64,000 nucleotides of DNA from Streptomyces sp. Act143 (lineage in GTDB: Bacteria > Actinomycetota > Actinomycetes > Streptomycetales > Streptomycetaceae). The notes beneath the pieces were generated by a model. That model had not been told where the DNA came from, did no database searches, and saw nothing but the letters and a program-made list of their open reading frames with translations. The stretch is taken from assembly GCF_003143935.1 (NCBI RefSeq), contig NZ_QFRX01000001.1, forward strand, positions 6,532,303 to 6,596,302, given 5' to 3'. The translations under genes were made by a program, and so were the position numbers. Shown here piece after piece: positions 17,808-26,692 of this stretch; positions within the stretch are counted from its first letter, which is position 1; each line of letters begins with the position of its first letter.

Positions 17808-18706
17808 GACTCGTCCTTCCGGTCGGCGCGCAGGACCAGCAGCATCAGGACCACGGTGATCACGAAGACCACCAGGGAGATGGCGGAGGCGTAGCCGACC
17901 CGGCCGCTGAGGCCGGTGCCGGTGCGCTCGACCAGCATGATCAGGGTGGTGTCCTCGCCGGCCGGGCCGCCGTCGGGCCCGGCCATCAGGTAGACCTCGG
18001 AGAACACCTTGAACGCGGCGACCGAGGACAGTGCCGCGACCAGGACCATGGTCGAGCGCAGGGCGGGCACGGTGACGGTGAGGAACCGGCGCACCGGGCC
18101 CGCGCCGTCGACGGCGGCGGCCTCGTGCAGCTCGCGCGGCACGTTGGCCAGCGCCGCCAGATAGATGATCATGTAGTAGCCGAGGCCCTTCCACACGGTG
18201 ACCGTCATGGCGCTGATCAGCAGCAGCCACTGGTCGCTGAGGAAACCGACCGGACCGGCACCGAGCTTGCCCAGCAGCGAGTTGACCAGGCCCCGTTCGT
18301 CCAGCAGCCACACCCAGATCAGGCCCACCACGACGATCGAGGCGACGACCGGGGTGTAGAAGGCGGACCGGAAGAAGGCGATGCCCGGGATGTTCTTCTC
18401 CACCAGCAGCGCGAGCAGCAGCGGCAGCACGACGAGCGCGGGGACGACCCCGACGACGTACAGTGCGCTGTTGCGCAGGGCGATCCAGAACATGTCGTCG
18501 TGGAGCAGCTCGCGGAAGTTGGCGAGGCCCACGAAGCGGCCCGGGAGCAGTGTGCGGCGGTCGGTGAAGGAGTTGACCACCGTCGAGACGAACGGCCACA
18601 GGATGAACGCGGCGATCACGGCCAGTCCGGGTGCGGCGAACAGCCAGGGGCTGGTCGGCAGTTGACGCCGTACCCGGGTGCCGGACGGAACAGTGGAACG
18701 GGCCAT
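17804..18706 (-). CDS. sugar ABC transporter permease (MalF-like)
   Basis: A 300-residue inner-membrane permease of the CUT1 family. It has six predicted helices, the first at about 20-42 (WLFAAPGLAVIAAFILWPF), and the EAA loop HEAAAVDGAGPVRRFLTVTVP. It pairs with the MalG-like protein downstream to form the channel for the binding protein encoded just upstream. The ATG at 18706 lies 6 bp after the binding-protein stop, so the three genes form one tight operon. Confidence 0.93.
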   Translation of the reverse strand: MARSTVPSGTRVRRQLPTSPWLFAAPGLAVIAAFILWPFVSTVVNSFTDRRTLLPGRFVGLANFRELLHDDMFWIALRNSALYVVGVVPALVVLPLLLALLVEKNIPGIAFFRSAFYTPVVASIVVVGLIWVWLLDERGLVNSLLGKLGAGPVGFLSDQWLLLISAMTVTVWKGLGYYMIIYLAALANVPRELHEAAAVDGAGPVRRFLTVTVPALRSTMVLVAALSSVAAFKVFSEVYLMAGPDGGPAGEDTTLIMLVERTGTGLSGRVGYASAISLVVFVITVVLMLLVLRADRKDES

Positions 18707-18712
18707 GACGAA

Positions 18713-20005
18713 TCAGCCCTGCTGGAGCAGCTGGTCGCAGGCCTTGACAGCGTTGTCAAGAGCTTCCTTGGGGCTCTCCTTGCCCTGGAGAGCCTTGGCG
18801 ACCTCGTTGCGCAGCGCCGTCTTCATCTGGTCGCTGAAGAGCACCGGTGTGTAATTGACCGCCGTCTGCAGCGACTTGGCGGCGGCCACCCGCACCCGGG
18901 TCTCGTCGGTGCCGTCCTCCTTGGTGAAGTAGGGGTCGTCCAGCGAGCCCTTGGTGCTGGGGAAGATGGCGACCTGCTTCGCGAACGCCATCTGGTTCTC
19001 GGCGTCGGTGACGAAGTGGGCGAAGGCGACCGCGGCCGGCTTCTGCTGGGACTGGGCGTTCACCATGATGTTCTGCACGTACATGTTGACGTGGCCGGTG
19101 CTGGTGATCTGGTCCGTGATGCCGATGTTCTTGTACAGGGTCGGCGCCTGGGTCTTGAAGTTCTTCAGGTCCAGCGCGCTGCCGGGGTTCATGGCCACGG
19201 CGCCGGTGAGGAACTTCTGGCCGGAGGACTCCGGGGTGGCGGTGAGGGCCTGCGGGTCGAGGGCCTTGGCGTCGTACAACTCCTTGTACTTGCCGAGCAG
19301 TTCGACGCCCTTCGCGTCGTTGAAGGAGAAGGCGGTGCCCTGCTTGTTCATCAACGGGACGCCGTAGCGGCCGAAGTCCTCGATGGTGGGCACGTTGGCG
19401 AGGGTGGCGACCTTGCCGTCGGTCCTCTTGGCTATCTCCAGGCCGTCCGTGAACAGTTCGGCGTACGTCTTCGGCGGCTGGTCCGGGTTGAGGCCGGCCT
19501 CCTTGAACAGGGCCTTGTTGTAGAACAGCGGGCCGGTGTTGAGGTACCAGGGGAAGGCGTAGGTGCCGCTCAGGCCGGGCATCTGGCTGCTGGCCCAGGC
19601 GCCGGGCAGGTACTCGCCCTTGTACTTCGCCGCCGCCTTGTCCTTGTCCAGGTCCATGGCGAGGCCGGCCTTGGCGAGCGGGGCGGCCAGGTCGGGGGAG
19701 ACGTTGACGACGTCGGGGAGCGTGCCGCCGGCCGCCTGCGCGCTGAGTTTGTCGGCGTAGCCCTCGGCGGGCTGGTCGACCCACTTCACGTGGGTGCCCG
19801 GGTACTGCTTCTCGAAGTCGGAGATCACGCCCTCGAAGTACGACTTGAAGTTCGCCCTCAGATTCCAGGTCTGGAAGGTGATGTCGCCCTGGACCTTGCC
19901 CGAGGCGTCGCCCGACGAACTGTCGTCACCGGAACCACAGGCACTCAGGGGAAGCAGGACCGCGGCGGTGGCAGCGGTGGCGAGGATTCTGCGGGAGATG
20001 CGCAC
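18713..20005 (-). CDS. extracellular sugar-binding lipoprotein of an ABC importer
   Basis: A 430-residue solute-binding protein of the CUT1 type. The signal peptide ends in a lipobox (LLPLSACGSG), so it is tethered to the outer face of the membrane. A Ser/Gly/Asp-rich tether follows, then the two-lobe binding domain (ITFQTWNL, VISDFEKQYPGTHVKWVDQPAEGYADKL). The open frame extends to 20119, but the GTG at 20005 has a strong AAGGAG site and begins directly with the signal peptide. First gene of the mannoside operon and divergent from the LacI-type regulator; downstream GH38 and GH5 enzymes suggest manno-oligosaccharides as ligand. Confidence 0.93.
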   Translation of the reverse strand: MRISRRILATAATAAVLLPLSACGSGDDSSSGDASGKVQGDITFQTWNLRANFKSYFEGVISDFEKQYPGTHVKWVDQPAEGYADKLSAQAAGGTLPDVVNVSPDLAAPLAKAGLAMDLDKDKAAAKYKGEYLPGAWASSQMPGLSGTYAFPWYLNTGPLFYNKALFKEAGLNPDQPPKTYAELFTDGLEIAKRTDGKVATLANVPTIEDFGRYGVPLMNKQGTAFSFNDAKGVELLGKYKELYDAKALDPQALTATPESSGQKFLTGAVAMNPGSALDLKNFKTQAPTLYKNIGITDQITSTGHVNMYVQNIMVNAQSQQKPAAVAFAHFVTDAENQMAFAKQVAIFPSTKGSLDDPYFTKEDGTDETRVRVAAAKSLQTAVNYTPVLFSDQMKTALRNEVAKALQGKESPKEALDNAVKACDQLLQQG

Positions 20006-20177
20006 GGCTGAAGGCTCCTTTACACGGCGGGTCACGGCGACGATGTCGGCCACGGGTACAGGGGCAGACCTTGCATCCTTCTCCGGGAAAAAGTCAATGG
20101 ATTCAGAGCGTAAGGTCACCGAGGGATACCTAAAGTCCAGGTCAGAGTGGGTGCTGCGTTAGCAACTCGGCTGATCG

Positions 20178-20215
20178 CTAATGCGCTTTAGTGGGTCTCA
20201 GCTCAAGCGCATTAG
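20178..20215. promoter_or_regulatory. paired LacI-type operators between the sugar operon and its regulator
   Basis: Two 14-bp arms, CTAATGCGCTTTAG (20178-20191) and CTCAAGCGCATTAG (20202-20215), are inverted copies of each other with one mismatch. Each arm is also an imperfect palindrome around a central GCGC, as expected for LacI-family operators. They lie between the binding-protein gene and the regulator gene, so the regulator probably represses both. Confidence 0.7.
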
Positions 20216-20266
20216 TGTGTTAGGGTGGCGGTACGTGCCGGAAGCTGTCGCGGAATGGGGGAAGCG

Positions 20267-21310
20267 GTGACAGGCAAGCGTTCGCCCGCACGTCGGCCGA
20301 CGATGAAGGACATTGCCCAGCGCGCCGGGGTGTCCGAGAGCGCGGTCTCCTTCGCGCTGAACGACCGTCCGGGCGTCTCGGAGGTCACCCGTGCGCGGGT
20401 GCGCCGGGTGGCCGAGCAGCTCGGCTGGCGGCCCAGCACCGCGGCACGCCAGCTGTCCGGCGAGGGCGCCGCCACGGTCGGCTTCGTCCTGGCCAGGCCC
20501 GCGCACACCCTCGGCGTCGACTCCTTCTTCCTCCAACTCGTCTCCGGTATCCAGGAGGTGCTGTCCGAACGGCACCTGGGGCTGTTGTTCCAGGTGGTCG
20601 ACGACATCGAGGACGAGTGCGCCGTCTACCGCCGGTGGTGGGCCGAGCACCGGGTCGACGGGGTCCTCATGGTCGACCCGCGCACCGACGACCCCCGGCC
20701 CGGCCTCCTCGACGAACTCGGCCTGCCCGCCGTGGTGATCGGCGGCGCCCCGGAGGCCTCCCATGCCGCGCTGTCCACGGTGTGGGCGGACGACGTCGCC
20801 GCGATGCGGGTGGTCGTGGACGAGCTGTACGCGCTCGGCCACCGCCGCATCCTGCACATCGCGGGCCTGCCCGGACTCGCCCACACGCAGCGCCGGGTGG
20901 AGAGCCTGCGGGCCGAGGCGGAGCGGCGTGGCCTGGGTGAGGTCCGCTCGGTGACGACCGACTACTCCGACGCGCAGAGCGCGGCCGTCACCCGCGAGGT
21001 GCTCGGCGAGCCGGCCGCACCGACCGCGCTGATCTACGACAACGACGTGATGGCGGTGGCCGGTGTCGCCGCGGCCGCCGAGCTGGGCTTCGCGGTGCCG
21101 GCCGACGTGTCGGTGGTGGCCTGGGAGGACTCGGCGCTGTGCCGCATGGTCCGGCCGGGACTGTCCGCGCTCTCCCGCGACAGCGTCGCCTTCGGCCGTA
21201 CCGCGGCCAAGGGCCTGCTCGCCCTGCTGGACGGGGCCCCGGCCCGGACGGTGGGGGTGCCGCTGCCGCAGCTCATCGTGCGGGAGTCGACAGGGGTGGC
21301 GCGCGGCTGA
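20267..21310 (+). CDS. LacI-family transcriptional regulator
   Basis: A 347-residue repressor. The LacI helix-turn-helix is complete (MKDIAQRAGVSESAVSFALNDRPGVSEVTRARV, helices within about residues 13-45), with a hinge helix near STAARQLSG. The periplasmic-binding-like effector domain follows, ending in a GVPLPQLIVRESTG stretch typical of the family. It sits divergently next to the mannoside transport operon and has paired operators in front, so it most likely controls that operon in response to a mannose-containing sugar. The GTG at 20267 after GGGGGAAG is preferred; an ATG at 20255 is the alternative. Confidence 0.92.
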   Translation: MTGKRSPARRPTMKDIAQRAGVSESAVSFALNDRPGVSEVTRARVRRVAEQLGWRPSTAARQLSGEGAATVGFVLARPAHTLGVDSFFLQLVSGIQEVLSERHLGLLFQVVDDIEDECAVYRRWWAEHRVDGVLMVDPRTDDPRPGLLDELGLPAVVIGGAPEASHAALSTVWADDVAAMRVVVDELYALGHRRILHIAGLPGLAHTQRRVESLRAEAERRGLGEVRSVTTDYSDAQSAAVTREVLGEPAAPTALIYDNDVMAVAGVAAAAELGFAVPADVSVVAWEDSALCRMVRPGLSALSRDSVAFGRTAAKGLLALLDGAPARTVGVPLPQLIVRESTGVARG

Positions 21311-21614
21311 CGAAGTGCACGCCTCGGGGCATCACATCTCTCAAAAGAATGACTTAAGTTCACATACCTGATCCATAGATCCCACTCTTGGTGAGCATCG
21401 AGGGATTTTGTTCGAGGTTGTGAACCGAAGTTCTGTCAGTGGGCTTGTCAGCCCCTTCGGCTCCCCCTATCGTCTGCCGCCAGTAAGCGCTTTCCCCGGT
21501 GCTGGGAACACCCGGAGAGTCGACCGTCGCGCGAGCCGCCGCGACGTGTGTGTTCCCGCGGCCGCACCTGTGTACCACCCGCGAGACGCAGCACGGTGAA
21601 CTCAGGAGGCGAAG
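21311..21614. promoter_or_regulatory. pectate lyase promoter region with a LacI-type operator
   Basis: A 304-bp gap in front of the pectate lyase gene, more AT-rich at 21340-21430. It holds a perfect AAGCGCTT palindrome at 21485-21492 within GTAAGCGCTTTCC, the core expected for a LacI-family operator. The site differs in its flanks from the pair at 20178-20215, so a different or shared LacI protein could bind. Confidence 0.45.
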
Positions 21615-23171
21615 ATGAAAAGACCCGTCGCACTGCGACTGTCCGCAGCGTCGGCCGCGTTGGCCCTGTCGGCCGCCGTCGGCGTGGCCCTGTCGGTCGC
21701 GACGCCGGAGGCGTCGGCGGCGACCGGCACCGCCACCGGCTACGCCACCCAGAACGGCGGCACCACCGGCGGGGCCGGGGGAACCACCGTCAAGGCCACC
21801 ACCGGGACCCAGATCCACCAGGCCCTGTGCAGCCGGGCCAGCAGCAGCACCCCGATCACCATCCAGGTCGAGGGCACCATCAACCACGCCAACACCAGCA
21901 AGGTGTCCGGCGACAGCTGCAACACCGCCGACGGCGTGATCGAGCTCAAGCAGATCAGCAACGTCACGATCGTCGGCGTCGGCAACGGTGCCGTCTTCGA
22001 CCAACTGGGCATCCACGTAAGGGAGTCCAGCAACATCATCATCCAGAACGTGACCGTCCAGAACGTCAAGAAGTCAGGCTCGCCCACCTCCAACGGCGGC
22101 GACGCCATCGGCATGGAGACGGACGTCCGCAACGTCTGGGTCGACCACGTCTCGCTCATCGCCTCCGGCGGCGAATCCGAGGGCTACGACGGGCTCTTCG
22201 ACCTGAAGGACAACACCCAGTACGTCACCCTCTCGTACAGCACGCTGCGCAACTCGGGCCGCGGCGGACTCATCAACTCCAGTGACAGCAACGTCAGCAG
22301 CAGCTACGTCACGTTCCACCACAACCTGTACGAGAACATCGACTCGCGCGCCCCCCTGCTGCGCGGCGGCACGGCCCACATGTACAACAACTACTACGTG
22401 AGCCTGAACGAGTCGGGCATCAACTCCCGCGTCGGCGCCAAGGCGAAGGTCGACAACAACTACTTCAAGGACTCCAAGGACGTCCTCGGCACCTTCTACA
22501 CCGACCTCGCCGGGTACTGGCAGGTCAGCGGCAACATCTTCGACAACGTGACCTGGTCCGCCCCCGGCGCCGAGAACAACCCGGCCGGTCCCGACCCGGT
22601 CTCCAACACCACGGTCTCCATTCCGTACGCCTACACCCTCGACCAGGCCTCGTGCGTCCCCGACATCGTGAGCCGCACGGCGGGCGCCACCACCGGCCTG
22701 AAGGTGTCGGACGGCAACTGCACGGCGCAGACGCCGACTTCGACCCCGACGACCACCCCGACGGCCACGCCCACCACCACACCCACGGCGACCCCGACCT
22801 CGCCCACCGGCACCAACCTCAGCATCGGCGCCGGCTCCGACGGCTCCAGCAAGGCCGACGGCACCAGCTACGGCAACGTCCGCGACGGCGACATGAGCAC
22901 GTACTGGTCGCCGAGCGGCTCGACCGGTTCCATCTCCGTCAAGTGGGGCTCGGCCACCACGGTGTCCAGCATTAACATCCGTGAGGCCGCCGGAGCGACC
23001 GGCGCCATCGGCACCTGGCGGGTCCTGAACGCCGGTACGGGAGCCGTCCTGGCCTCCGGCAGCGGCGCGGGCGTCATCACCTTCCCGAAGACCTCACTGA
23101 CGAAGATCACCTTCGAGATCACCGGGGCCACCGGCACACCGAGGGTGGCCGAGTTCGAGACCTACGCCTAG
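21615..23171 (+). CDS. secreted pectate lyase (PL1) with C-terminal F5/8-type carbohydrate-binding domain
   Basis: A 518-residue secreted enzyme that cleaves pectate by beta-elimination, with Ca2+. Signal peptide of about 36 residues (ends ASAA). The PL1 parallel beta-helix covers about 37-370: VWVDHVS near 174-180, YDGLFDLK near 191, conserved SRAPLLRGGTAHMYNNYY near 244-261. A Thr/Pro tandem repeat linker (TPT units, about 373-398) leads to a discoidin/F5-8-like module (about 400-518, with VRDGDMSTYWSPSG and INIREA). The ATG follows a strong AGGAGG site. It acts outside the cell on plant pectin, which fits a soil saprophyte. Confidence 0.92.
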   Translation: MKRPVALRLSAASAALALSAAVGVALSVATPEASAATGTATGYATQNGGTTGGAGGTTVKATTGTQIHQALCSRASSSTPITIQVEGTINHANTSKVSGDSCNTADGVIELKQISNVTIVGVGNGAVFDQLGIHVRESSNIIIQNVTVQNVKKSGSPTSNGGDAIGMETDVRNVWVDHVSLIASGGESEGYDGLFDLKDNTQYVTLSYSTLRNSGRGGLINSSDSNVSSSYVTFHHNLYENIDSRAPLLRGGTAHMYNNYYVSLNESGINSRVGAKAKVDNNYFKDSKDVLGTFYTDLAGYWQVSGNIFDNVTWSAPGAENNPAGPDPVSNTTVSIPYAYTLDQASCVPDIVSRTAGATTGLKVSDGNCTAQTPTSTPTTTPTATPTTTPTATPTSPTGTNLSIGAGSDGSSKADGTSYGNVRDGDMSTYWSPSGSTGSISVKWGSATTVSSINIREAAGATGAIGTWRVLNAGTGAVLASGSGAGVITFPKTSLTKITFEITGATGTPRVAEFETYA

Positions 23172-23199
23172 GTGTACTGATCACGAGCGGCGGCGCCGG

Positions 23200-25140
23200 T
23201 CAGACGTCGGCCGCCGCCGTCCCGCGGGTGAGCTGGTGGAGGCGCAGCGCCAGCTGCGTCTCCAGGGCTCTGGCGGGAGAGTTCCAGTCGGGCCCGAGCA
23301 GTTGGGCCACCCGTTCGAGCCGCTGCACCACCGTGTTCACATGCACGTGCAGCGCGTCCTTGGCGCGCGAGAGCCCGGCGCCGTGGCGGTAGTAGGCGTG
23401 CAGGGTGCGCAACAGCTCGGTGCCGCGCTCGGCGTCGTAGGCCAGGACGGGACCGAGGACGCGCTCGACGTACGAGGTGACGTCGGCGCGGTCGCCCAGC
23501 AGGACGCCGAGGAAGCCGAGGTCGGCGATGTCGGCACCGTCGCCGGTGCGGTCGAGGGCGTGCAGTGCGGTCAGGCAGCGCACGGCTTCGGCGTGGACGG
23601 CGGCGAGGTGGTCCGGGCCGTGTCCGGGGCCGGCGGATCCGACGGTGACGGGTGTGCCGAGGACGCGGGCCAGGTCCATGGCGAGCGTGCGGGCCAGGGC
23701 GCCCGGCTGGTCGCACGGGACGAGCAGCACGACGTGACCGGCCCGGGTGCCGGACAGTCCGCCCGACTGGCGGGCTCTGCGGGCGGCTTCGGCGGCGAGG
23801 CGCGCCCGCAGGGGCGGTTCGCAGTCGAGGACGGCGACGGTGTGCGGCTGCGCCAGGTCGACGCCGAGGCGGCGGCCCCGCAGCGTCAGGCTTCCGCCGT
23901 CCCAGCGCGCGGCGGAGGCGGGGCCGTCGAGAAGGTCGTCGAGGAGTTCGCCGCGCACCCGGTCCTCGGCCTCGGCCACGGACCGGCGCATCAACAGCAG
24001 CAGGGCGGTGACCAGTGCCGACCGCTCGAACAGGCGGCGATCGGCCTCGGACAGGTCGGCCCGTCCGGTCAGCATGATGCTGCCGAGGGGTTCGGCCCCG
24101 GCCAGGACGGCGCAGGTCCACACGCCGTCGGCGTGGACCGCGCGGCCGTCGCTGGGGGAGGCCGCCGGGGTCCCGGCGCGGGGTGCGAGGGGCAGGGTCC
24201 CGGCCCGGGCCAGCTCGCTGCCGTCGGTGTCGTGGACGGCCACTCCGCCGCCGAGCAGGCCCGCGATCTCGGCGGCCATGTCGTCGATCCCGGCGCCGCG
24301 CAGCACCAGCTTGGTGAGGCGGTTGTGGGCGTCGGAGGCCCGGTGCAGCGCGTTGCTGTGGGCGCGGGCCGTCGCGTTGGCGGCCTCCAGCCGCGCCAGC
24401 GTCCTGCGGGTCTCCTCCAGCCGACGGGCGCTGTCGAGCGCCACGGCGGCGTGGTCGGCGAGCGAGCCGAGCAGGGCGATCGCGTCCGGCGGGAACTCGC
24501 GCGGAGTGCGGTCCGCCGCGAACAGCACCCCGATGATCTCCTCGCCGACCCGCAGCGGGACGCCGAGGATGCCGCGCAGCCCTTCCTCGGCCACACCGCC
24601 GTCGATCGTCCCGGTGTGCCGGAACCGCAGATCGGTCCGGTAGTCCGTACTGGCGTAGGGGCGCGCGGTCTGCGCGACGAGGCCGCCCAGGCCTTCTCCC
24701 ATGCCGAGCCGGAGCTGCTGGAAGGCCGCGGAGACGGAGCCGTCCGTGACGCGCATGAACGTGTCCCGCGCGACCGGGTCGTTGAGCGTCAGATAGGCGA
24801 CATCGGCACCCAGGAGGGTCCGTGCGCGGCGCACGATGGCGCGCAGCACGGCATCGACGTCCCGCAGCCCCGCCAGGTCGCCCGCGGTGTCGAACAGGGC
24901 GACCAGTTGGGCTTCGCGGCGGCGGTACTGGTCGAGGACGCGCCGCACGGACAGGGCGACTTCGGTGGTCTCCTCGATCCATGCCGCCCGCGCGCCGCTG
25001 CTCCCCTCGGCGCGGGAGCGGGCCGGTTCTGCGGCGAGCTCCTCGGCCGGGGCGTCGGCGGCGAGGAGGTCCAGCAGGCGCCGTGCGGCCGCCTCGTCGC
25101 GCGGTGGTGTCCGCGGTCCGGTGGGACGGCCGGCGGTCAT
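23200..25140 (-). CDS. GAF-domain PucR/CdaR-type transcriptional regulator
   Basis: A 646-residue regulator. An N-terminal helical region (1-85) precedes a GAF sensor domain (about 90-250, with ADVAYLTLNDP and GVPLRVGEEIIGVLFAADR). A CdaR/GGDEF-like central part (about 390-540) and the C-terminal PucR helix-turn-helix follow (LLRTLHAYYRHGAGLSRAKDAL, HVNTVVQRLERVAQLLG). Such proteins usually activate catabolic genes when they sense a small molecule. Placed next to the hydroxybutyrate transporter and dehydrogenase, it probably controls the PHB/hydroxybutyrate genes. The ATG at 25140 follows GAGGAG; the frame continues upstream through the transporter gene but that part is a shadow. Confidence 0.85.
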   Translation of the reverse strand: MTAGRPTGPRTPPRDEAAARRLLDLLAADAPAEELAAEPARSRAEGSSGARAAWIEETTEVALSVRRVLDQYRRREAQLVALFDTAGDLAGLRDVDAVLRAIVRRARTLLGADVAYLTLNDPVARDTFMRVTDGSVSAAFQQLRLGMGEGLGGLVAQTARPYASTDYRTDLRFRHTGTIDGGVAEEGLRGILGVPLRVGEEIIGVLFAADRTPREFPPDAIALLGSLADHAAVALDSARRLEETRRTLARLEAANATARAHSNALHRASDAHNRLTKLVLRGAGIDDMAAEIAGLLGGGVAVHDTDGSELARAGTLPLAPRAGTPAASPSDGRAVHADGVWTCAVLAGAEPLGSIMLTGRADLSEADRRLFERSALVTALLLLMRRSVAEAEDRVRGELLDDLLDGPASAARWDGGSLTLRGRRLGVDLAQPHTVAVLDCEPPLRARLAAEAARRARQSGGLSGTRAGHVVLLVPCDQPGALARTLAMDLARVLGTPVTVGSAGPGHGPDHLAAVHAEAVRCLTALHALDRTGDGADIADLGFLGVLLGDRADVTSYVERVLGPVLAYDAERGTELLRTLHAYYRHGAGLSRAKDALHVHVNTVVQRLERVAQLLGPDWNSPARALETQLALRLHQLTRGTAAADV

Positions 25141-25151
25141 GGCTGCTCCTC

Positions 25152-25191
25152 TCGGGGCGTCGGGGCGTCGGGGCGTCGGGGCGTCGGGGTG
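25152..25191. repeat. five tandem 8-bp repeats
   Basis: Five TCGGGGCG units (the last reads TCGGGGTG) run head to tail directly upstream of the PucR-type regulator's ribosome binding site. Copy number may vary by slippage and could alter spacing between promoter and gene. Confidence 0.8.
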
Positions 25192-25256
25192 CCCGGGGTG
25201 CCGCGTCAGGTCCGTCGGCGCGGCAGCCCGGGTGAGTGACGTCCGCGAGGAAGGGC

Positions 25257-26624
25257 CTACGCCCGGTCGCCCGCGGTGACGGCGTCGGCGGCGGTGGCCG
25301 GTGCGTCGTCCTGGGAGCGGCTGAGATCGCGGCCCCGGGTCTCCTTGGTGACGGCCACGGTGAGGGTGGTGATCACGGCCGCCGCGCAGAGGTAGAGGCT
25401 GACGGGGGTCGAGGAGTCGTACTCCTTGAGGAGTTCGACGGCGATGATCGGGGCGAGCGCGCCGGCGACGATGGAGGCGAGCTGGGAGCCCATGGAGGCG
25501 CCCGAGTAGCGGACCTTGGTGTCGAACATCTCGGAGATGAACGCGGCCTGCGGTCCGTACATCGCCCCGTGCAGCAGCAGGCCGACGGTGACGGCCAGGG
25601 TGATCACCGTGAACGACGTGGAGTCGACCAGGCCGAAGAAGACGAACGCCCAGACGGCCATGCCGAGGGAACCGACCAGGGTCACCGGGCGCCGCCCGAC
25701 GCGGTCGGACAGGGCACCCCAGGCGGGGATCGTCACGAAGTGCACGGCCGAGCCGATCAGCACCGCGTTCAGGGCGGTGCTCTTGGGCAGCTCCAGGTGC
25801 ACGGTGACGTACACCAGCAGGAACGAGGTGAGGATGTAGTAGGAGATGTTCTCGCCGAAGCGGGTGCCGATCGCCGACAGGACCTCGCGCCAGCTGCGCC
25901 GGAACACCTCGACGACCGGGGGCTTCTCCTTCACGCCCTGCGCGGCGGCGGCCTCGGCCTTGGCCTGGGCGGCGAGGAAGACGGGCGACTCGGAGACCGA
26001 CACCCGGATCCACAGGCCGATCACCACGAGCACCCCGGACAGCAGGAACGGGATGCGCCAGCCCCAGGACTGGAAGGCCGCCTCCGACTGGAATGCGGCC
26101 AGCAGCGCCAGCACACCGGTGGCCAGCAGGTTGCCGCCGGGAGCGCCCGCCTGCGGCCAGGACGCCCAGAAACCGCGGTGCCGGTCGCCGCCGTGCTCGG
26201 AGACGATCAGTACGGCCCCGCCCCACTCGCCGCCCAGCGCGAAGCCCTGGATCAGCCGCAGCACGGTCAGCAGGATCGGCGCGCCCACGCCGAAGCTGTC
26301 GTACGTGGGCAGCAGACCCATCGCGAAGGTCGCGCCGCCCATCATCAGCAGGCTGACGACCAGCAGCTTCTTGCGTCCGATCCGGTCGCCGAAGTGACCG
26401 AAGACGACGCCGCCCAGCGGCCGGGCGGCGAACCCGATGGCGTACGTGATGAAGGCGATCAGCGTGCCCACCAGCGGGTCGGCGCTGGGGAAGAACAGCG
26501 TGTTGAACACGAGGGCGGCGGCCGAGCCGTAGAGGAAGAAGTCGTACCACTCGATGGTGGTGCCGATCAGGCTCGCGGCGACGATGCGGCTGATGCCGCC
26601 GCGGGGCGTGGTCGTTGCAGACAT
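25257..26624 (-). CDS. MHS-family MFS transporter (probable 3-hydroxybutyrate/organic acid uptake)
   Basis: A 455-residue, 12-helix inner-membrane symporter of the metabolite:H+ symporter family. Hallmarks: GTTIEWYDFFLYG near residue 20, RPLGGVVFGHFGDRIGRKK near 70, RLIQGFALGGEWGGAVL near 120, and the second-half repeat GALSDRVGRRPV. These carriers import small carboxylates, betaines or shikimate. It lies between a PucR-type regulator and a 3-hydroxybutyrate dehydrogenase in the same direction (68 bp after the latter), so 3-hydroxybutyrate or its dimers are the likely cargo; the substrate is an inference. ATG at 26624. Confidence 0.88.
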   Translation of the reverse strand: MSATTTPRGGISRIVAASLIGTTIEWYDFFLYGSAAALVFNTLFFPSADPLVGTLIAFITYAIGFAARPLGGVVFGHFGDRIGRKKLLVVSLLMMGGATFAMGLLPTYDSFGVGAPILLTVLRLIQGFALGGEWGGAVLIVSEHGGDRHRGFWASWPQAGAPGGNLLATGVLALLAAFQSEAAFQSWGWRIPFLLSGVLVVIGLWIRVSVSESPVFLAAQAKAEAAAAQGVKEKPPVVEVFRRSWREVLSAIGTRFGENISYYILTSFLLVYVTVHLELPKSTALNAVLIGSAVHFVTIPAWGALSDRVGRRPVTLVGSLGMAVWAFVFFGLVDSTSFTVITLAVTVGLLLHGAMYGPQAAFISEMFDTKVRYSGASMGSQLASIVAGALAPIIAVELLKEYDSSTPVSLYLCAAAVITTLTVAVTKETRGRDLSRSQDDAPATAADAVTAGDRA

Positions 26625-26692
26625 GGGTTCACCGGGTTTCACGAACGGGACGGGGTGAGGCGGTGCGGGGAGGCGGTGCGGGCGGGCGGCGG

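Noticed and set aside
23200..26550. One 1116-residue protein joining the PucR-type regulator to upstream sequence
   Set aside because: The upstream part is a shadow of the MHS transporter; a good ribosome binding site and the helical start of the regulator lie at 25140.
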